From assembly GCF_036785885.1 (NCBI RefSeq), contig NC_092312.1, positions 17,750,001 through 17,814,000 of the forward strand: DNA of 64,000 bases, written 5' to 3'. Origin of the DNA: Coffea arabica. Its lineage: Eukaryota; Streptophyta; Magnoliopsida; Gentianales; Rubiaceae. Both the position numbers and the translations under genes were made by a program. The notes under the pieces are model-generated. The model ran no database searches. It was not told the DNA's origin and worked only from the letters and a program-made list of their open reading frames with translations. Of the stretch, positions 35,329-46,211 are shown piece by piece (the first letter of the stretch is position 1; every line of letters starts with the position of its first letter).

Positions 35329-36777
35329 TATTATAATATATTTTTTAAAATTATTTTAAATAATCTACTATCCAAACGCACAGTTTTCCTCGTAAGAAAA
35401 TTAAGAGTAGACACTAATTGCATCTTGCTTTGGTATGGTGAGAGTTTGGCTAAATTTGGTTTGCCAATTATTTAAACTAAATATACGTTTTATATTCAAA
35501 TTTTGGCTCAATGAGGATTTAGTTGAAGTTGATTTGTTAATTATTCAAACCAAATATGAACGCAATTTGCGTCCATTAAACTTTCAAACTTAATTTAATA
35601 TTGATTTAATTAATACAAAATGTAAAATTTACATGTCAAAAATTCAAAGTATTCATGCCCTACGTGAAAAAGTTCATCTCGATTCGACTATGTAAATAAA
35701 CAACTCAAAATTCAAACCACTTCTACAAAAATTAGACTAATTTCAGAAACGTCCCCTGATGTTTCTAACAATTATACTTATCTCCCTTGATTTGATAGTT
35801 TTAGTAACAAAACTTTAAAATAATATTGAATTGGTCAAAATTTTAAATGAAGATCCAAAAATACCCTTATGTAATGAGTTTTAATTTATTTTTCTTTACA
35901 ATTATAAGATTATCTATTATATTTATAAGGAAAGGGTGCCAAATTTTTCATGTCCATACATACTATTTGATAAATAATTATAATAATAATTTTATCACTA
36001 TGATAGAATTTTTTTGATAGTATTTTATTATGAATTTAGATTTATAAGTTAGAAAAGAAAATGTTGAAATAGTTCATGTAGAGTTTATTAATTTTTCGAG
36101 TAATAGGATTATCATAACTTAACTGTGATTTTGGGCCATTTCTTTTTGATTTATTGTTAATTTTAATACCAAAAAATATAAAACAAAGATCAGCATAAAC
36201 ATTATATTACATATAAAATTAACTCGTTAAAAAATATCACTGATTCAACATTTAATTATAATAGAAATTAGAAGCAATAGTGATAGTTCTACAGTTTTAT
36301 TGGTAAAAAATTTAAAAAATGCAATATGAAGGAAAAAGAATAAAAAAATAAATTTAAAATTGATTCTGAGTATAAACACACTAAATAAAAAAATTTCTTT
36401 AAAATAATTAAGGATAAAATGATCATTTTAAATGATAAAATTGGTACGTGCTAAATTAATTAGACTCCTTTCCGTCTCCCATCAAAGCACCTTTGAAGTT
36501 TGAACCTAAAAGTTTCCACCATGGCAACCAAAGAAGAAGGGTAATAAATAAGTGAAAATATAAACTTGGACGAAATCGAGAACTTTCCGATTATAAGAAT
36601 CGAGAACTTCAGCGAGGGAAGCATAGCAATGGAGCAAACCCGATGGGTAATTACATCAAACAGAGGTTCATCTCGAATTTATAGGAGACAAACGTCACTT
36701 ATTGTTAACACGAAAACGAGCCTTTAACTACCGTCTGTGGGCAGTTACATCAAACACTTCGTATGCAAGGGAAAAAC

Positions 36778-37148
36778 TCAGGCCTCACAGACACCTTTCA
36801 GCTTCTCAGCCACGGATTGATCCACTGAATACTACACCCCAGAAAAAAGGAAAAAAAAAAATCAGCTCTTGACGTCAGTTAATGTAGACATGGACATGGG
36901 AATTTAGTTTAACAACGTATGGGTGGATACGCGTTTACCTTGTTAAGGACCCAGAGGGAATGGGCATAAGTGCGTTGGAGGAGTTCGTGGACAGCTTGGG
37001 TGTCTTTTGGGTCGACATCTCGGTAGTTGACGAAGTTTTCGCGGGCATATTTGGCATAGTAACCTCTAGTGTCCTGCGGAAGTCGCCTAATCAGCCTCAG
37101 CACTTCCCCGTAGGCTCTTAAAGCTTTCTGCATTTTGCTACAAACCAT
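36778..37148 (-). CDS. LYR motif-containing protein (LYRM9/At3g19508 type), two exons
   Basis: A small protein of the Complex1_LYR family; members work in mitochondria with acyl carrier protein in assembling iron-sulphur proteins and respiratory complexes. Exon 1 is 37148-36939 and exon 2 is 36831-36778, joined at AAG/GTAAAC and GTGTAG/TATTC, giving 87 residues. The LYR-type helix region reads ALRAYGEVLRLIRRLP, then YYAKYARENFVNYRDVD and YAHSLWVLNK. The short last exon adds YSVDQSVAEKLKGVCEA, which restores the usual family ending KYSVD...; without it the frame would run into a non-conserved tail. A second ATG at 37133 (MQKALRAYG) resembles the family start equally well, so the first five residues are uncertain. 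The specific client is not known from sequence. Confidence 0.92.
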
Positions 37149-38117
37149 CCTTCAAAACTCTTGTTGCAATGCTGCAATAATATTTAAAGCTAAATCGCGA
37201 ACGGTAAAATGTTTCTTTCGCATGGGTGGGGTAGAGAAGGCCCGCTCCCCATGTATGGGATAGACCGTCCTTGATATAGGAATTGGGCTTAATCCATGTT
37301 AGACCTTTCAATTTAGTCAAGCAGCCCGACCCATGTCATAGGCAAACGTTGGAGTGCTTCATCTTTGAGCAAGCTTAAATTATGGCAAAACCGTATCCAA
37401 CCATTTCAAAGCGCAGATAAAAAAACGCACCATGTATGTGAAGCATTATTAACTTCTTAAAAGAAAAAACAAAAATAAGTATTAACATGCTTTTGGCATC
37501 CAAAATTGTTGTATGCCAAGGGGGATGAGCCTCACAAGCTCCATTTTAAATCAATTTGTCCCTGTGGTGCAAGCAAATTAGAGTAGGGGTGTAAATGGAT
37601 TTAGGTAAGATATAAAAATATTAGAATAGAGTATTAGAAAAAGTCTAAAATAAGATTTTTACCTCGAATATGAAATGGACGGGTGAGATCCGAGATCCAA
37701 AGCAAAGATATTATATTTTTTATTTGGTAACTAGATTAGAATTTGGTGTCAAAATTGATTTAGAAGATAGGTTGAATTATGTTTTGGTATTGTAATTAGA
37801 ATAGGATTTGTGGTTATATTTCTCTGTTTCAGCACTCGGAGTCCTAGGTTTGAGCGGAGGGAAATTAGCGAATTGAAACAAAATATTTTGTTTCCTCCCG
37901 AATTTTTCTTATTATTTATTATTTGTAAGATTTTAATGTTACTATTATTGCGTGATTTTTCCTGCTAACAATCCAGTACAAGTGCTTCTATGTTCTATCA
38001 TCTAATGCAATCCCAGTACATTTCAAATGCTGAGACCACAAAAACTATACATGGCAAAAAAGAAAAGAAAAGAAAAGATAATCACATGTAAATATCACCA
38101 GCAATCAATGCAGGGAA
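37149..38117. other. Region between divergent LYR and unknown-protein genes
   Basis: Shared upstream region of two genes pointing away from each other. No TATA box stands out for either. The middle part, 37560-37950, is AT-rich and featureless. Confidence 0.5.
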
Positions 38118-39989
38118 ATGAAAACCTCAAATCGACAAGTCTCCCCCGAGACCACCACCAGTTTGATTCGGATGAAGTCAACCCACGTCGCGGACAAAAC
38201 TGTCTCCAAGGTGGCTGTACTTCCTTCACTCATTCCCTGTATATATGACCTCATGGCTCTTCAGCAGTCACTCCTCCTCTACCCGCCGAAACCCTACTTA
38301 CAGCCTTACGGCAACAAAGATATGGAAACCACAAAACTGACCGCTCATCAAGAAAGCATGGATATATGGTCATGGATTTGTGAACTTCCCGACTCGGAAG
38401 ATTGGTTCGCCGAGTCAACCTCACTCAGTTATCAACTCACAAGTTCCAAACCAATCTCCAACTCAACCCAGACGTCGATTCAACTCAGAGCTGAGAGAAC
38501 ATTTGAGCCCAACTCGGAAGTATCGCTAACTTTCTCAGTCGTGTTCCAAAAGTACTCTGATAGTACAGAGGCTGAAGCCTCGACTGCTACCCTCTGGGTT
38601 TCTGACAAGTGTCACCTTGCTCAAGACAAGCCATTCTTGCCTCTGGTCCTCCAACTCCTCCAGGAGATAATCTCCCGTTCACCCAATGCCCACGACAGCA
38701 CCTGTCCCCGCTCACAGCTCCAGAAGCTCAAACCCGAGCCCATTGCATGGATTCTGGACTCGCACTCCCCAGAATCCTTCTCAAGCTTCTTCCACCTCAT
38801 CTTCCTCGCCCGACTTTTCTGGATATGCGTGTTTGACGCACCATCTGAAGTCGGTTCTCTATACTTCCATTCATTACTCGCTCCAAACTTGGGTGCATTC
38901 TCGTGCAAGCAGGCGCCGGTCTTGAGAACTTTCTTTGTTTCAGTAGGGACCGACGTGGAGCTGTGTCTCATGCGGGCTTTCGGATATATGCTGGCAAAAT
39001 CATTGATTTTCCGTCAAGTCGGGGGCCTAGAGGCAGGATTAAAAGCGCTAGCGCCTTCTGCATCTCATCGTCTTGGTTTCTCATACGCAACGGAGTCTCA
39101 TGGGCTGTGGATTCTGAAAGGCTACACTCCAGTCACAGCCATGGACTGCGCAACATCGAATCGAAATCCTAACATGCATCAGTTTCCCGTGATTGAACCC
39201 AAAGAATCTGCGCTAAGATATTCTCTGGGACATCAGCAGCTGGAGGCTGTTATTCAGCTGGAGTACAAAGTGGAATTCTGTGATGCGTTTATCCGAGTTC
39301 ACGCACTTGTGGACAACATTCGCCTCCACGTTGTAAAGCTAGGATTCAAGAGCAAGGAGTCGGGCGATGATGATGATGTTTTGAGAAACGAGAGGCATTT
39401 TCCATCACGGGTTCGAGTTTGGGTTGGGCCCGAGATTGGGGCCAGTTACGTGGGCGGCTTGAGTTTGGGCCGGTCTACGGGCAACGTGGAGAGGGAGGTG
39501 GAAATCCAAAAAATCTTCAAGGGCAGTTCCGGGGAAGAGATAACAACACCCAAGGTGATGGGGGTGGCAAGAATGGCAACGAGAACAAAAATGAAAAATT
39601 GGAGGTGGGACCAAGACGTGGAAGGAAATGCAGGTATTTTTGATGGGATGTTATGCGACAATACAACTGGAAAGGAGGTTGCCACGTGGAAGCCGTCTAC
39701 TGGGGGTCGTGAAAATGATCTTGCGGTGAATAGTTTCATGAGAAGGAACAGGGCGTTTACCAAGAGTGGAGGGGTGGTGTTCGCCGGCGAGGAGTGCTGC
39801 GGTGGGAATGGAGGAGTAGGGTGGAGATTGAACAAGGAAATGGAAGGGAGTGTGTTGAAATGGAGAATTGGTGGTCAGGTTTGGCTAACTTATTGGCCAA
39901 ATGACGTAAAGAGTTCATATTATGAGACGAAATGCGTTGAGTGGTGTGATGAGGTCGATTTACCTTTAATTCCTGGCAAATATAGTTAA
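38118..39989 (+). CDS. Intronless plant protein of unknown function (up to 623 aa)
   Basis: I do not recognise the family. The frame is long, uninterrupted, GC-richer than its surroundings and clearly coding. Candidate starts are the ATG at 38118, the ATG at 38253 (MALQQSLLLYPPKPYLQPYG, in a good CTCATGGCT context) and the ATG opening MDIWSWICELPDSEDWF, at about residue 81. The acidic, tryptophan-rich block after that last ATG looks like a conserved N terminus. A hydrophobic patch (FFHLIFLARLFWICVF) lies near residues 226-241, but no signal peptide is evident. The C-terminal half has VRVWVGPEIGASYVGGLSLG, then NVEREVEIQKIFKG, and ends near WCDEVDLPLIPGKYS. No catalytic motif is visible. It looks like a conserved plant-specific soluble protein. 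Confidence 0.85.
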   Translation: MKTSNRQVSPETTTSLIRMKSTHVADKTVSKVAVLPSLIPCIYDLMALQQSLLLYPPKPYLQPYGNKDMETTKLTAHQESMDIWSWICELPDSEDWFAESTSLSYQLTSSKPISNSTQTSIQLRAERTFEPNSEVSLTFSVVFQKYSDSTEAEASTATLWVSDKCHLAQDKPFLPLVLQLLQEIISRSPNAHDSTCPRSQLQKLKPEPIAWILDSHSPESFSSFFHLIFLARLFWICVFDAPSEVGSLYFHSLLAPNLGAFSCKQAPVLRTFFVSVGTDVELCLMRAFGYMLAKSLIFRQVGGLEAGLKALAPSASHRLGFSYATESHGLWILKGYTPVTAMDCATSNRNPNMHQFPVIEPKESALRYSLGHQQLEAVIQLEYKVEFCDAFIRVHALVDNIRLHVVKLGFKSKESGDDDDVLRNERHFPSRVRVWVGPEIGASYVGGLSLGRSTGNVEREVEIQKIFKGSSGEEITTPKVMGVARMATRTKMKNWRWDQDVEGNAGIFDGMLCDNTTGKEVATWKPSTGGRENDLAVNSFMRRNRAFTKSGGVVFAGEECCGGNGGVGWRLNKEMEGSVLKWRIGGQVWLTYWPNDVKSSYYETKCVEWCDEVDLPLIPGKYS

Positions 39990-40334
39990 ACGTAGCAAGG
40001 GAGGTGTATATAAGGCGTATATGGTCCATTGCAAAAGTGCTCAGATTTCATAGTTTTTTCTTCTTTTTTTTTTTTTTTTTTTTGGGGGGGGGGGGGGGTG
40101 TGGGGAGGAGAGATTTCATATTGTGGTGTACTATTAGCATGCCGTAGCATGTTCTCCCATATAGATTCTAGACTCTAGAGTGGTCAAAGGATCTTGATTA
40201 AGATGCTTTCCTGTTTGTAAAATACACTTCTGAAGTAAGTAAATGATATTACAAATTATTATTAAAATATTTTTGAATTTGTGTCGGCAATTGAAGAAGG
40301 CGAAAAGGATGGGAGGGTTAAAAGAAAAGATTAA

Positions 40335-40455
40335 TTTTTCTTATATTGAGAGTGTATAGGCTATCATCGTTTGATTCATGATAATTACGCAAAAGTTGAA
40401 TATGTCATGAATCAAACAATGATAGTATATACACTGTCGGTGTATATAAAATTTA
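40335..40455. mobile_element. Palindromic mini-element (hairpin), about 120 bp
   Basis: Left arm CTATCATCGTTTGATTCATGA (40362-40382) and right arm TCATGAATCAAACAATGATAG (40406-40426) pair with one mismatch around a 23-base loop. The flanks (AGTGTATAGG and its partner TATACACTGTCGGTGTATAT) extend the pairing. A very small fold-back MITE is the best reading. Confidence 0.65.
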
Positions 40456-40842
40456 CTGTAAAAAAACAAAGAAAGAAAGAAAGAAAGAAAGAATATGAGA
40501 CAGCGTGTAATACCTTGGTCCCCAAATGCTCAATTAGTTGCTTTTCTTCTGGCAAACACTAATCAGTTAAATAACCTTAGGAGCTGTATTTCTACTATAT
40601 GTTTGTACTTTAGTACCTCTTATATCATTGTGCACTAGACTTCCCTGCCCAATTGTAAATTGCATTCTGGAGTTTTTCGGTATTTTAAGTCCGACTAACA
40701 TCCATGTTTCCTCCACACAATTCCTGGGCCAATGCTTGGGCCTTGTGCCAGAGAGAAGCATTGTTTGCAGTGCTTGGGGTTGGGGTACAGGTTGATGGAC
40801 TGGAACTTATTTGTCAGAAAAAGCAAGGGTTAATTCCAAAAT

Positions 40843-41505
40843 TCCTACTTGAGAAATGCTCTTTCCTCACTTTGCCACCTTGATTATTCAATTGCATCAA
40901 TCTCTTCTTGTGACATTATTTGATTCCCAATTAGGTACAATTGTGGCATTGAGTATCCAATTTTCCATTGAATTGGTCGTCTGCGAAGCACATAATTAGT
41001 GAAAAGATGAAATTACCTTTACGTAAAATCATTGGGTTTCCAAAAAAAAAAAAAAAAGAATGGAGACGTTAACTCCATGAACCATCATCTCTCTTGCTTA
41101 GCTAGAATCCTGATTTAATCACCTCAACATAATTCTATTTTCAGTAGTAAAAGAGTCAATAACAAGGACAATCAAGAAAGTCACACATCACCTACAATTT
41201 TAACAAGATATAGTACAGCTATAGTAGATTGAAAGAGAAGTGACCAGAGAACATGTGATAATAGTAGTGTTATGAAATATCACTTGAAAATTAATGGTTA
41301 TATTTTTAGTAAGTCAACTAGAGATCATGCGTGGGGGTAAATTGGTTTGTACATAAAATCAAGTATTTGGACATGACCAATTCATTCAATAATTTGGGCA
41401 TTCCGTACCAATTGTACTCGTTTCGAAAACATGTAAAACTACAAGGAGGAAATTGATGCAATTGAACGATCAAGGTGGCAAAGAACATTTTACCAAGTAA
41501 GTTGA
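40843..41505. mobile_element. Non-autonomous element with long inverted ends, about 660 bp
   Basis: About 140 bp at each end are inverted copies: TTTGCCACCTTGATTATTCA followed by ATTGCATCAAT on the left, and TTGATGCAATTGAACGATCA followed by AGGTGGCAAAG on the right. Similarity continues inward past GTACAATTG and TGAATTGGTC. The exact termini and target duplication could not be fixed. Mutator-like is plausible from the arm length. No protein is encoded. Confidence 0.65.
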
Positions 41506-41869
41506 TAGGTTGCATTTTTTTCATTAATTTTACAGTTATTTCCCTCTTTTATTGTACCAAATATTTTGTTAATTAATGGATTCTATTTATATTTGGTATT
41601 TGGTGCTACTTGTAGGGCGTTGGAGCGAAAAATGTTTAAAAGGGGTAATTTTTGTAAAATTGATCGTCAAGCATGGGTTTTCCAATTCGAAATTGGGTTT
41701 ACGTTGATTATTGGCAGAATATTAGAAAATTATCATTTTTTTAGATATTTATTTATAAAACAATTGGCATTATTCTTGGAGTTACCTTTTTTAATTAGAA
41801 TTCTAGTTTCGGTTGTCCAAGTGAGAAGCCGAATTAATTATTAATTAGTAGTCATTAGGAATCTTATGA

Positions 41870-42890
41870 TCAGGGGAAGAGACGGCCGCTTGGCCTTGTA
41901 GCCAATCTTTTTGTTTTCTCTAGTTTTTCTCATTATCAAAGACTAGGATGGCCGGCTCTTGTCTTTTTCTTTCATATGCCTGTTCCATCGCATGACTTAT
42001 TGGGAATGAACAACCATTAATCATTCTTTTGATTTTGTAGCTTTTCCTTATTCTTATTCATTGGGGTTTGTCATCCAAATTGAGGACTATGCATGCGGCA
42101 ATTATCTCTGAAATTTTGCGTGGGATTGTTCCAACAAAGATCAGCTAAATCTCTTTTTCTAGTCAAGGAATAACGGAGGTTCTGATTCATCTAAAAATTA
42201 TGAAATCAAATTAATTTTATTTATTCATCTGATTTATTGGTATGTATATATTATCTGATTGTAGTGCTTATGGTTATTTATTAATTGAGTATCTTGGATT
42301 CGGACGTTGAATTAATTGTTCTAAAATAGTGACAACTGGCATGATTGGATTTGTGTCAGAAAAATAAGCGGGCTAATTTAAAATAACCATGATAGTATGT
42401 TATTTGATTAGAATAGGATTCATCTAATATATAAGGCAATTGGGAAATTAAATCTTACGGGCGCACCTAAGATTGTTTCTCGATTAGAGTAGTGATTAAC
42501 GAGCATACCTTAATCATCGACACAGTAAGGAGGAGTTTACTGTCATCGCTTGTTTGACAGTTATAACTTATTTATCAGTTACTAATTGAAAACTACCTTT
42601 GCATCAATGATCAATTAGATGAACCATTGTTGAAGTTACTTCTTGGCTAAAGCTTAGTTATTATTAATTTGGTTTTAATAATTTGCCGTTAATTTTTAGT
42701 TGGTTATTCGTTTTTATTTGCATCGTTTAATTATTATCATTTATATACGAAAACACCCCTCTTGTTAGTTTGAATTTCAAAAAAAACAATTACTCTTAGT
42801 TCCTGTAGATTTGATCCTACTTATTACTATCTATAGAAATTAACTTTTGTTTGAATAGATTTTTATTATTGCACAGTCTCGACAACTTGT
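41870..42890. mobile_element. Possible old LTR-retrotransposon remnant (fossil)
   Basis: The stretch ends with a layout often seen at the inner edge of plant LTRs and the following leader: TTAGTTCCTGTAGATTTGATC, then ATCTATAGA, then GCACAGTCTCGACAACTTG. It may be a heavily diverged Ty3-type LTR or solo LTR. It is broken and old, and no coding region or second LTR is recognisable. The family is uncertain. Confidence 0.3.
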
Positions 42891-43121
42891 CATAAGTGTA
42901 ATGGAATTAACCCAAACAAGAAATAGAATTAAAACCTTATCTCTTACCATCTTACACTTTACGTGGGCTGCCACTTTAGAAGTGATTTCGGATGGATGTG
43001 TAGTGCACTCACTATCCTGAATTTTTTTAAATAAGGTCATATTTAAAAGTAGCATATTAGCGGGGAGTAAGTTGAAACCTTGCTTTTCATCTCACCAAAC
43101 TTTAATGCGTTAACTGTCACT

Positions 43122-43783
43122 AGAGCTGTAAAACGAACTGAGCTGTTCGTTAGCTCGGTTCGTTTCGACTCGTTCGTGTTCGTGAAAGGCTCGTTCGAAA
43201 TTTTAAACGAACCGAGTTCGAACGAATTTTTTTGTTCGATTAATAATCGAGCGAACACGAACATGTTCGTGAGTTTTAACGAACGTTCGCGAGCATGCTA
43301 AACGAACGTTCGCGAACACGAGTATGTTCGCGAGTTTTAACGAACGTTCGTGAACATAGACATAATTATCATTTGACAAATATTAGGGTTAATTTTATGG
43401 CTGGACTTTTATATTTGGAGGGCAAATTTCTTTGTTTTATTTGTTGTTTTTATGTTAATGTTAGTTATATAGTCAATGAATAATAGAATTTAGTCACTTA
43501 GTGCTTTAATTATTTTTAAGAATAATTAATAATTTGCATGGCATATTTAAAGCATAAAATAATTTGGATTCGAGCATTTCGAACATGTTCGCGAACGGCT
43601 CGTTTATGTTAAACTAGCCAAACACGAACTCGAACTCGAACACGGATTTTACTTAACGAACCGAACACGAACACAAGTTTGGAGTTCGAAAACTAACGAA
43701 CGAATACGAACGTTGTTCGAACTGCTTAACGAACAGAGCTCAAACATGAGATATTCGGTTCGATTCGGTTCGTTTACAGCTCT
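43122..43783. mobile_element. Mutator-like non-autonomous element, 662 bp, with 10-bp target duplication
   Basis: Ends are AGAGCTGTAAAACGAAC on the left and GTTCGTTTACAGCTCT on the right. Flanks are AACTGTCACT on both sides (43112-43121 and 43784-43793). The interior is full of CGAACGTTCG-type short palindromes (GAACGTTCGCGAACACGAG and variants) on both arms. It encodes no transposase. Perfect flanks suggest a fairly recent insertion. Confidence 0.85.
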
Positions 43784-43865
43784 AACTGTCACTAGCCCTT
43801 GAACCCTTGACTGTGGCATATTAGTGGGGAGTAAGTTGAAACATTGTTTTTCATCTCGCCAAACT

Positions 43866-44043
43866 GGGTTTGTTTGGATTGTAAGTTATTTGGGATTATT
43901 TGAAATATTTTTACTGTAACACTTTTTGTGATGTGATATATGTGAGATAAAAAGGTAATTGGAAAGATAAAAAGGTGTATTGAAAATTGTAATGATGATG
44001 TAAGTAAATAAAACTGAATAAATAATGCACAATCCAAACAAAC
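43866..44043. mobile_element. Small TIR element, TTTGTTTGGA family, copy 2 (178 bp)
   Basis: Begins GGGTTTGTTTGGATTG and ends CAATCCAAACAAACC, an inverted match. The middle contains TTTTTACTGTAAC, then TTTTTGTGATGTGATATATG, then GAGATAAAAAGGT. It shares this layout with the copy at 5903-6069. Confidence 0.8.
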
Positions 44044-44125
44044 CATTTAATGCATTAACGGTCACCAGCCCTTGAACTCTTGACTTTTACTTTCACCAAA
44101 TTTTAATGCATTAGTGATGGTCACA

Positions 44126-45642
44126 AACCAACGGTGCTTAGTCTCCACTAGTTTCCATTTGAGCCTTTTCAGATTCCTATGGCATAGAAAAAAATAGAAT
44201 TAAAGACTGACACTGACTGGACACAATAATTAAATTAAATTAATGCGATCGGCAGAAAATCAATTTAGAATTGCAAGTGAAGTCCGAGGTAGAAACAGAC
44301 AAAGATGGCCACGAGAAAAGCTGGTTCTGATGGCATCCCAGACGGTGCATCGAGCTATCGTGCAACTCCTTGGGGCTTTACGACCAAAATAGAGAATATT
44401 AAAAACTAGAAAAGAAAATAATTACCCTAGAGCTAAAATTTTTTTTTTTTAAATGCCGTAGCACTAATTTTAGAAGGTTAAAAAATCGTGCGATCAACAA
44501 ATATGAAAAATAAAAAAATGGAAGGGAAAAAATCCTAGAAGCCTCCAACCCCAGGCAGGCTTGTCAAAACCCAAAAAGTCTTTCTGCCTCCCGACGGGAC
44601 ATAACTGTTCAAGTGTTCATTTAATCAAAGCTCCGTCAGATGATCATGTGAAGTGAAGGGCTTTTTGGGTTTGTCGGTGCTTTTTACAAACCTGTACTAG
44701 CCAACCATGTCCGTGTTCTCTCCAAAGTCCTCCTCTTGCTGAAGTTCGGCTTTACGGAGGACGGGGCAAGCTGACTCTTGGTGATTTTGATCATTCCATT
44801 CCCAAGTTTACCAGCTTAACGGGTTAGTTTTCAGTAGTAATTAGCCTTCACGTATGGATGCCCCAACTAAGCATAAACATGCACATCCAAGGTTCCAAAA
44901 TTTACTGCTCATGTCTTCTGTTCATGTCTTTGTTTTCTTTGTAGGTTTAAGCTTTTTTAAGTTGATGATCAATGGGTCCAATTAAAGTGTTTGTCTGACC
45001 AATACAGTAATACTACTATGTAAATATGCAAGTGGTAAGTTGTCGAAGTAGAATGATCGTTTGGAAGATGTTACACGAGAGCCAAATTTCTATCACTATA
45101 ATCTTGGTAAGGATCGTGCTAGGTGCAATGCAGACTGGTAGAAAATTTGGAGCTGATTTGATAGTCTCACTTTTGAGTTTGTGGTCCTTGGTGAGTTGGT
45201 GTAAAGCTGTAAATTGGGATTGTAGTGTGGATTCATCGAATTGTAATTCTATAATTGGTTTTTAAGAAGGGGAAAAAGAGAGAGAAAAATAGTGGGGGGG
45301 GGGGATGGGGTTTGGGAGGAAGAGGAGGGAATGGAATAGGGACAATGGACCCTTGGCCCCTCTATCTTTTCCTTCTAAATCGGACCCCTATTCAACAAGT
45401 ACATAAATCTACTAGTCTCTTGTCTCACTAATGCAACAACGACCCTCAAAGAGAGCAGAAAACGCTTGCACTAGTTTTGGCGTGTGTGTTTCACCGTATA
45501 TTTACAATTTCACTAATTTCTTCAATGTAAACCAATGCTGGGGCAAATCAATTCATCAAAAAGACAATCACCAAGATGTCTTAATAGTACGCTTGAATTA
45601 TGATATCGCTTCGTTGTTTCTACAGGTTGAGGAACTAGCAGG
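44126..45642. other. Upstream region of the GRF zinc-finger gene
   Basis: No coding gene is recognised. TTTCTACAG/GTTGAGG at about 45617-45632 is a good splice acceptor just before the ATG at 45643, so a leader exon with an intron is likely. A less AT-rich block at 44530-44800 could hold that first exon, but I cannot place its donor with confidence. Confidence 0.45.
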
Positions 45643-46211
45643 ATGAGTTCACTTGAAGTCTCTGACCTGAAATGTTCTAAAGGCTTTGAACTGAAGTGTA
45701 AATGTGGGCTGACGGCAGGACGAAGAGTATCAAGAACACGTGCAAACCTGTTTAGGTTGTTCTATAATTGTCCTAAGAGTGATTTTGCTGATGTAAGTAT
45801 GCATTTTCTGGCTTTCACGCGTGAGAATGTTGTCTGCTACCTTCCACATGTATCATACTTAAATGATGCTGCTTCAATCATTGCCAGCAATGTGAGTTCT
45901 TTGAGTGGGCTGATGATCTCTCTCCAACTGGTGATAAGCATTTGGACGAGATCAATGAAATTAGCAGTGAGTGCAGACGGTTACAAGAAAGAATTGATCT
46001 CATCCGAGAAGAACATGACACTGAAAGGGCTGCTTGGATCAGGGAAAGGGAGCAGCTAATGTCACAATTATTATCTGTTAAGATGGAGCTTGATCAGATG
46101 AAGACCAGAATCAAGATAGTGCATGAGTCAGATCTTATGCCTCCTTATGATGAAAAATTATCTAATCCAAAAGATGAGGAGGATGATCCAGTGGTGATAC
46201 AAACTGTTTAG
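45643..46211 (+). CDS. GRF-type zinc-finger protein (two exons, 157 aa)
   Basis: Exons 45643-45792 and 45888-46211 join at GAT/GTAAGT and TTGCCAG/CAATG, giving 157 residues. The GRF zinc finger spans about residues 17-60: CKCG at 19-22, then RTRANLFRLFYNCP with Cys at 43, then QCEFFEWADD with Cys at 52. The splice junction falls inside the finger and restores the typical QC.FFEW block. The rest (about 65-130) is a charged helix, EINEISSECRRLQERIDLIR and following heptads, likely a coiled coil, with an acidic tail. GRF fingers bind nucleic acid in some enzymes, but short plant members like this one have no assigned role. Confidence 0.9.

Larger units (their letters stand above)
32064..36777. 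other. Long AT-rich intergenic region with MITEs
   Basis: No gene is recognisable between the bHLH promoter and the LYR gene. It holds a partial Stowaway-like end near 33439-33570, an AT repeat near 34229-34255, a 21-base G run at 34861-34881 and a complete Stowaway element at 34978-35328. The stretch 35340-36470 is very AT-rich and featureless. A tRNA-promoter B-box-like word (GGTTCGATCA) at about 32740 hints at a SINE remnant, but I could not find a matching A box or ends. Confidence 0.5.
43050..44125. repeat. About 100-bp host sequence in three tandem units, two split by transposons
   Basis: Unit 1 is 43050-43121 continued at 43784-43812; unit 2 is 43816-43865 continued at 44044-44086; unit 3, shorter, is about 44087-44125. 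Shared words are GCATATTAG.GGGGAGTAAG, TTTTCATCTC.CCAAACT, TTAATGC and CACTAGCCCTTGAAC. The 662-bp element sits in unit 1 and the 178-bp element in unit 2, each at a different place in the unit. Confidence 0.75.

Noticed and set aside
38621-38971. Antisense and alternate frames over the unknown 623-codon gene
   Set aside because: High GC in the long plus-strand gene opens shadow frames; the main frame is much longer and uninterrupted.
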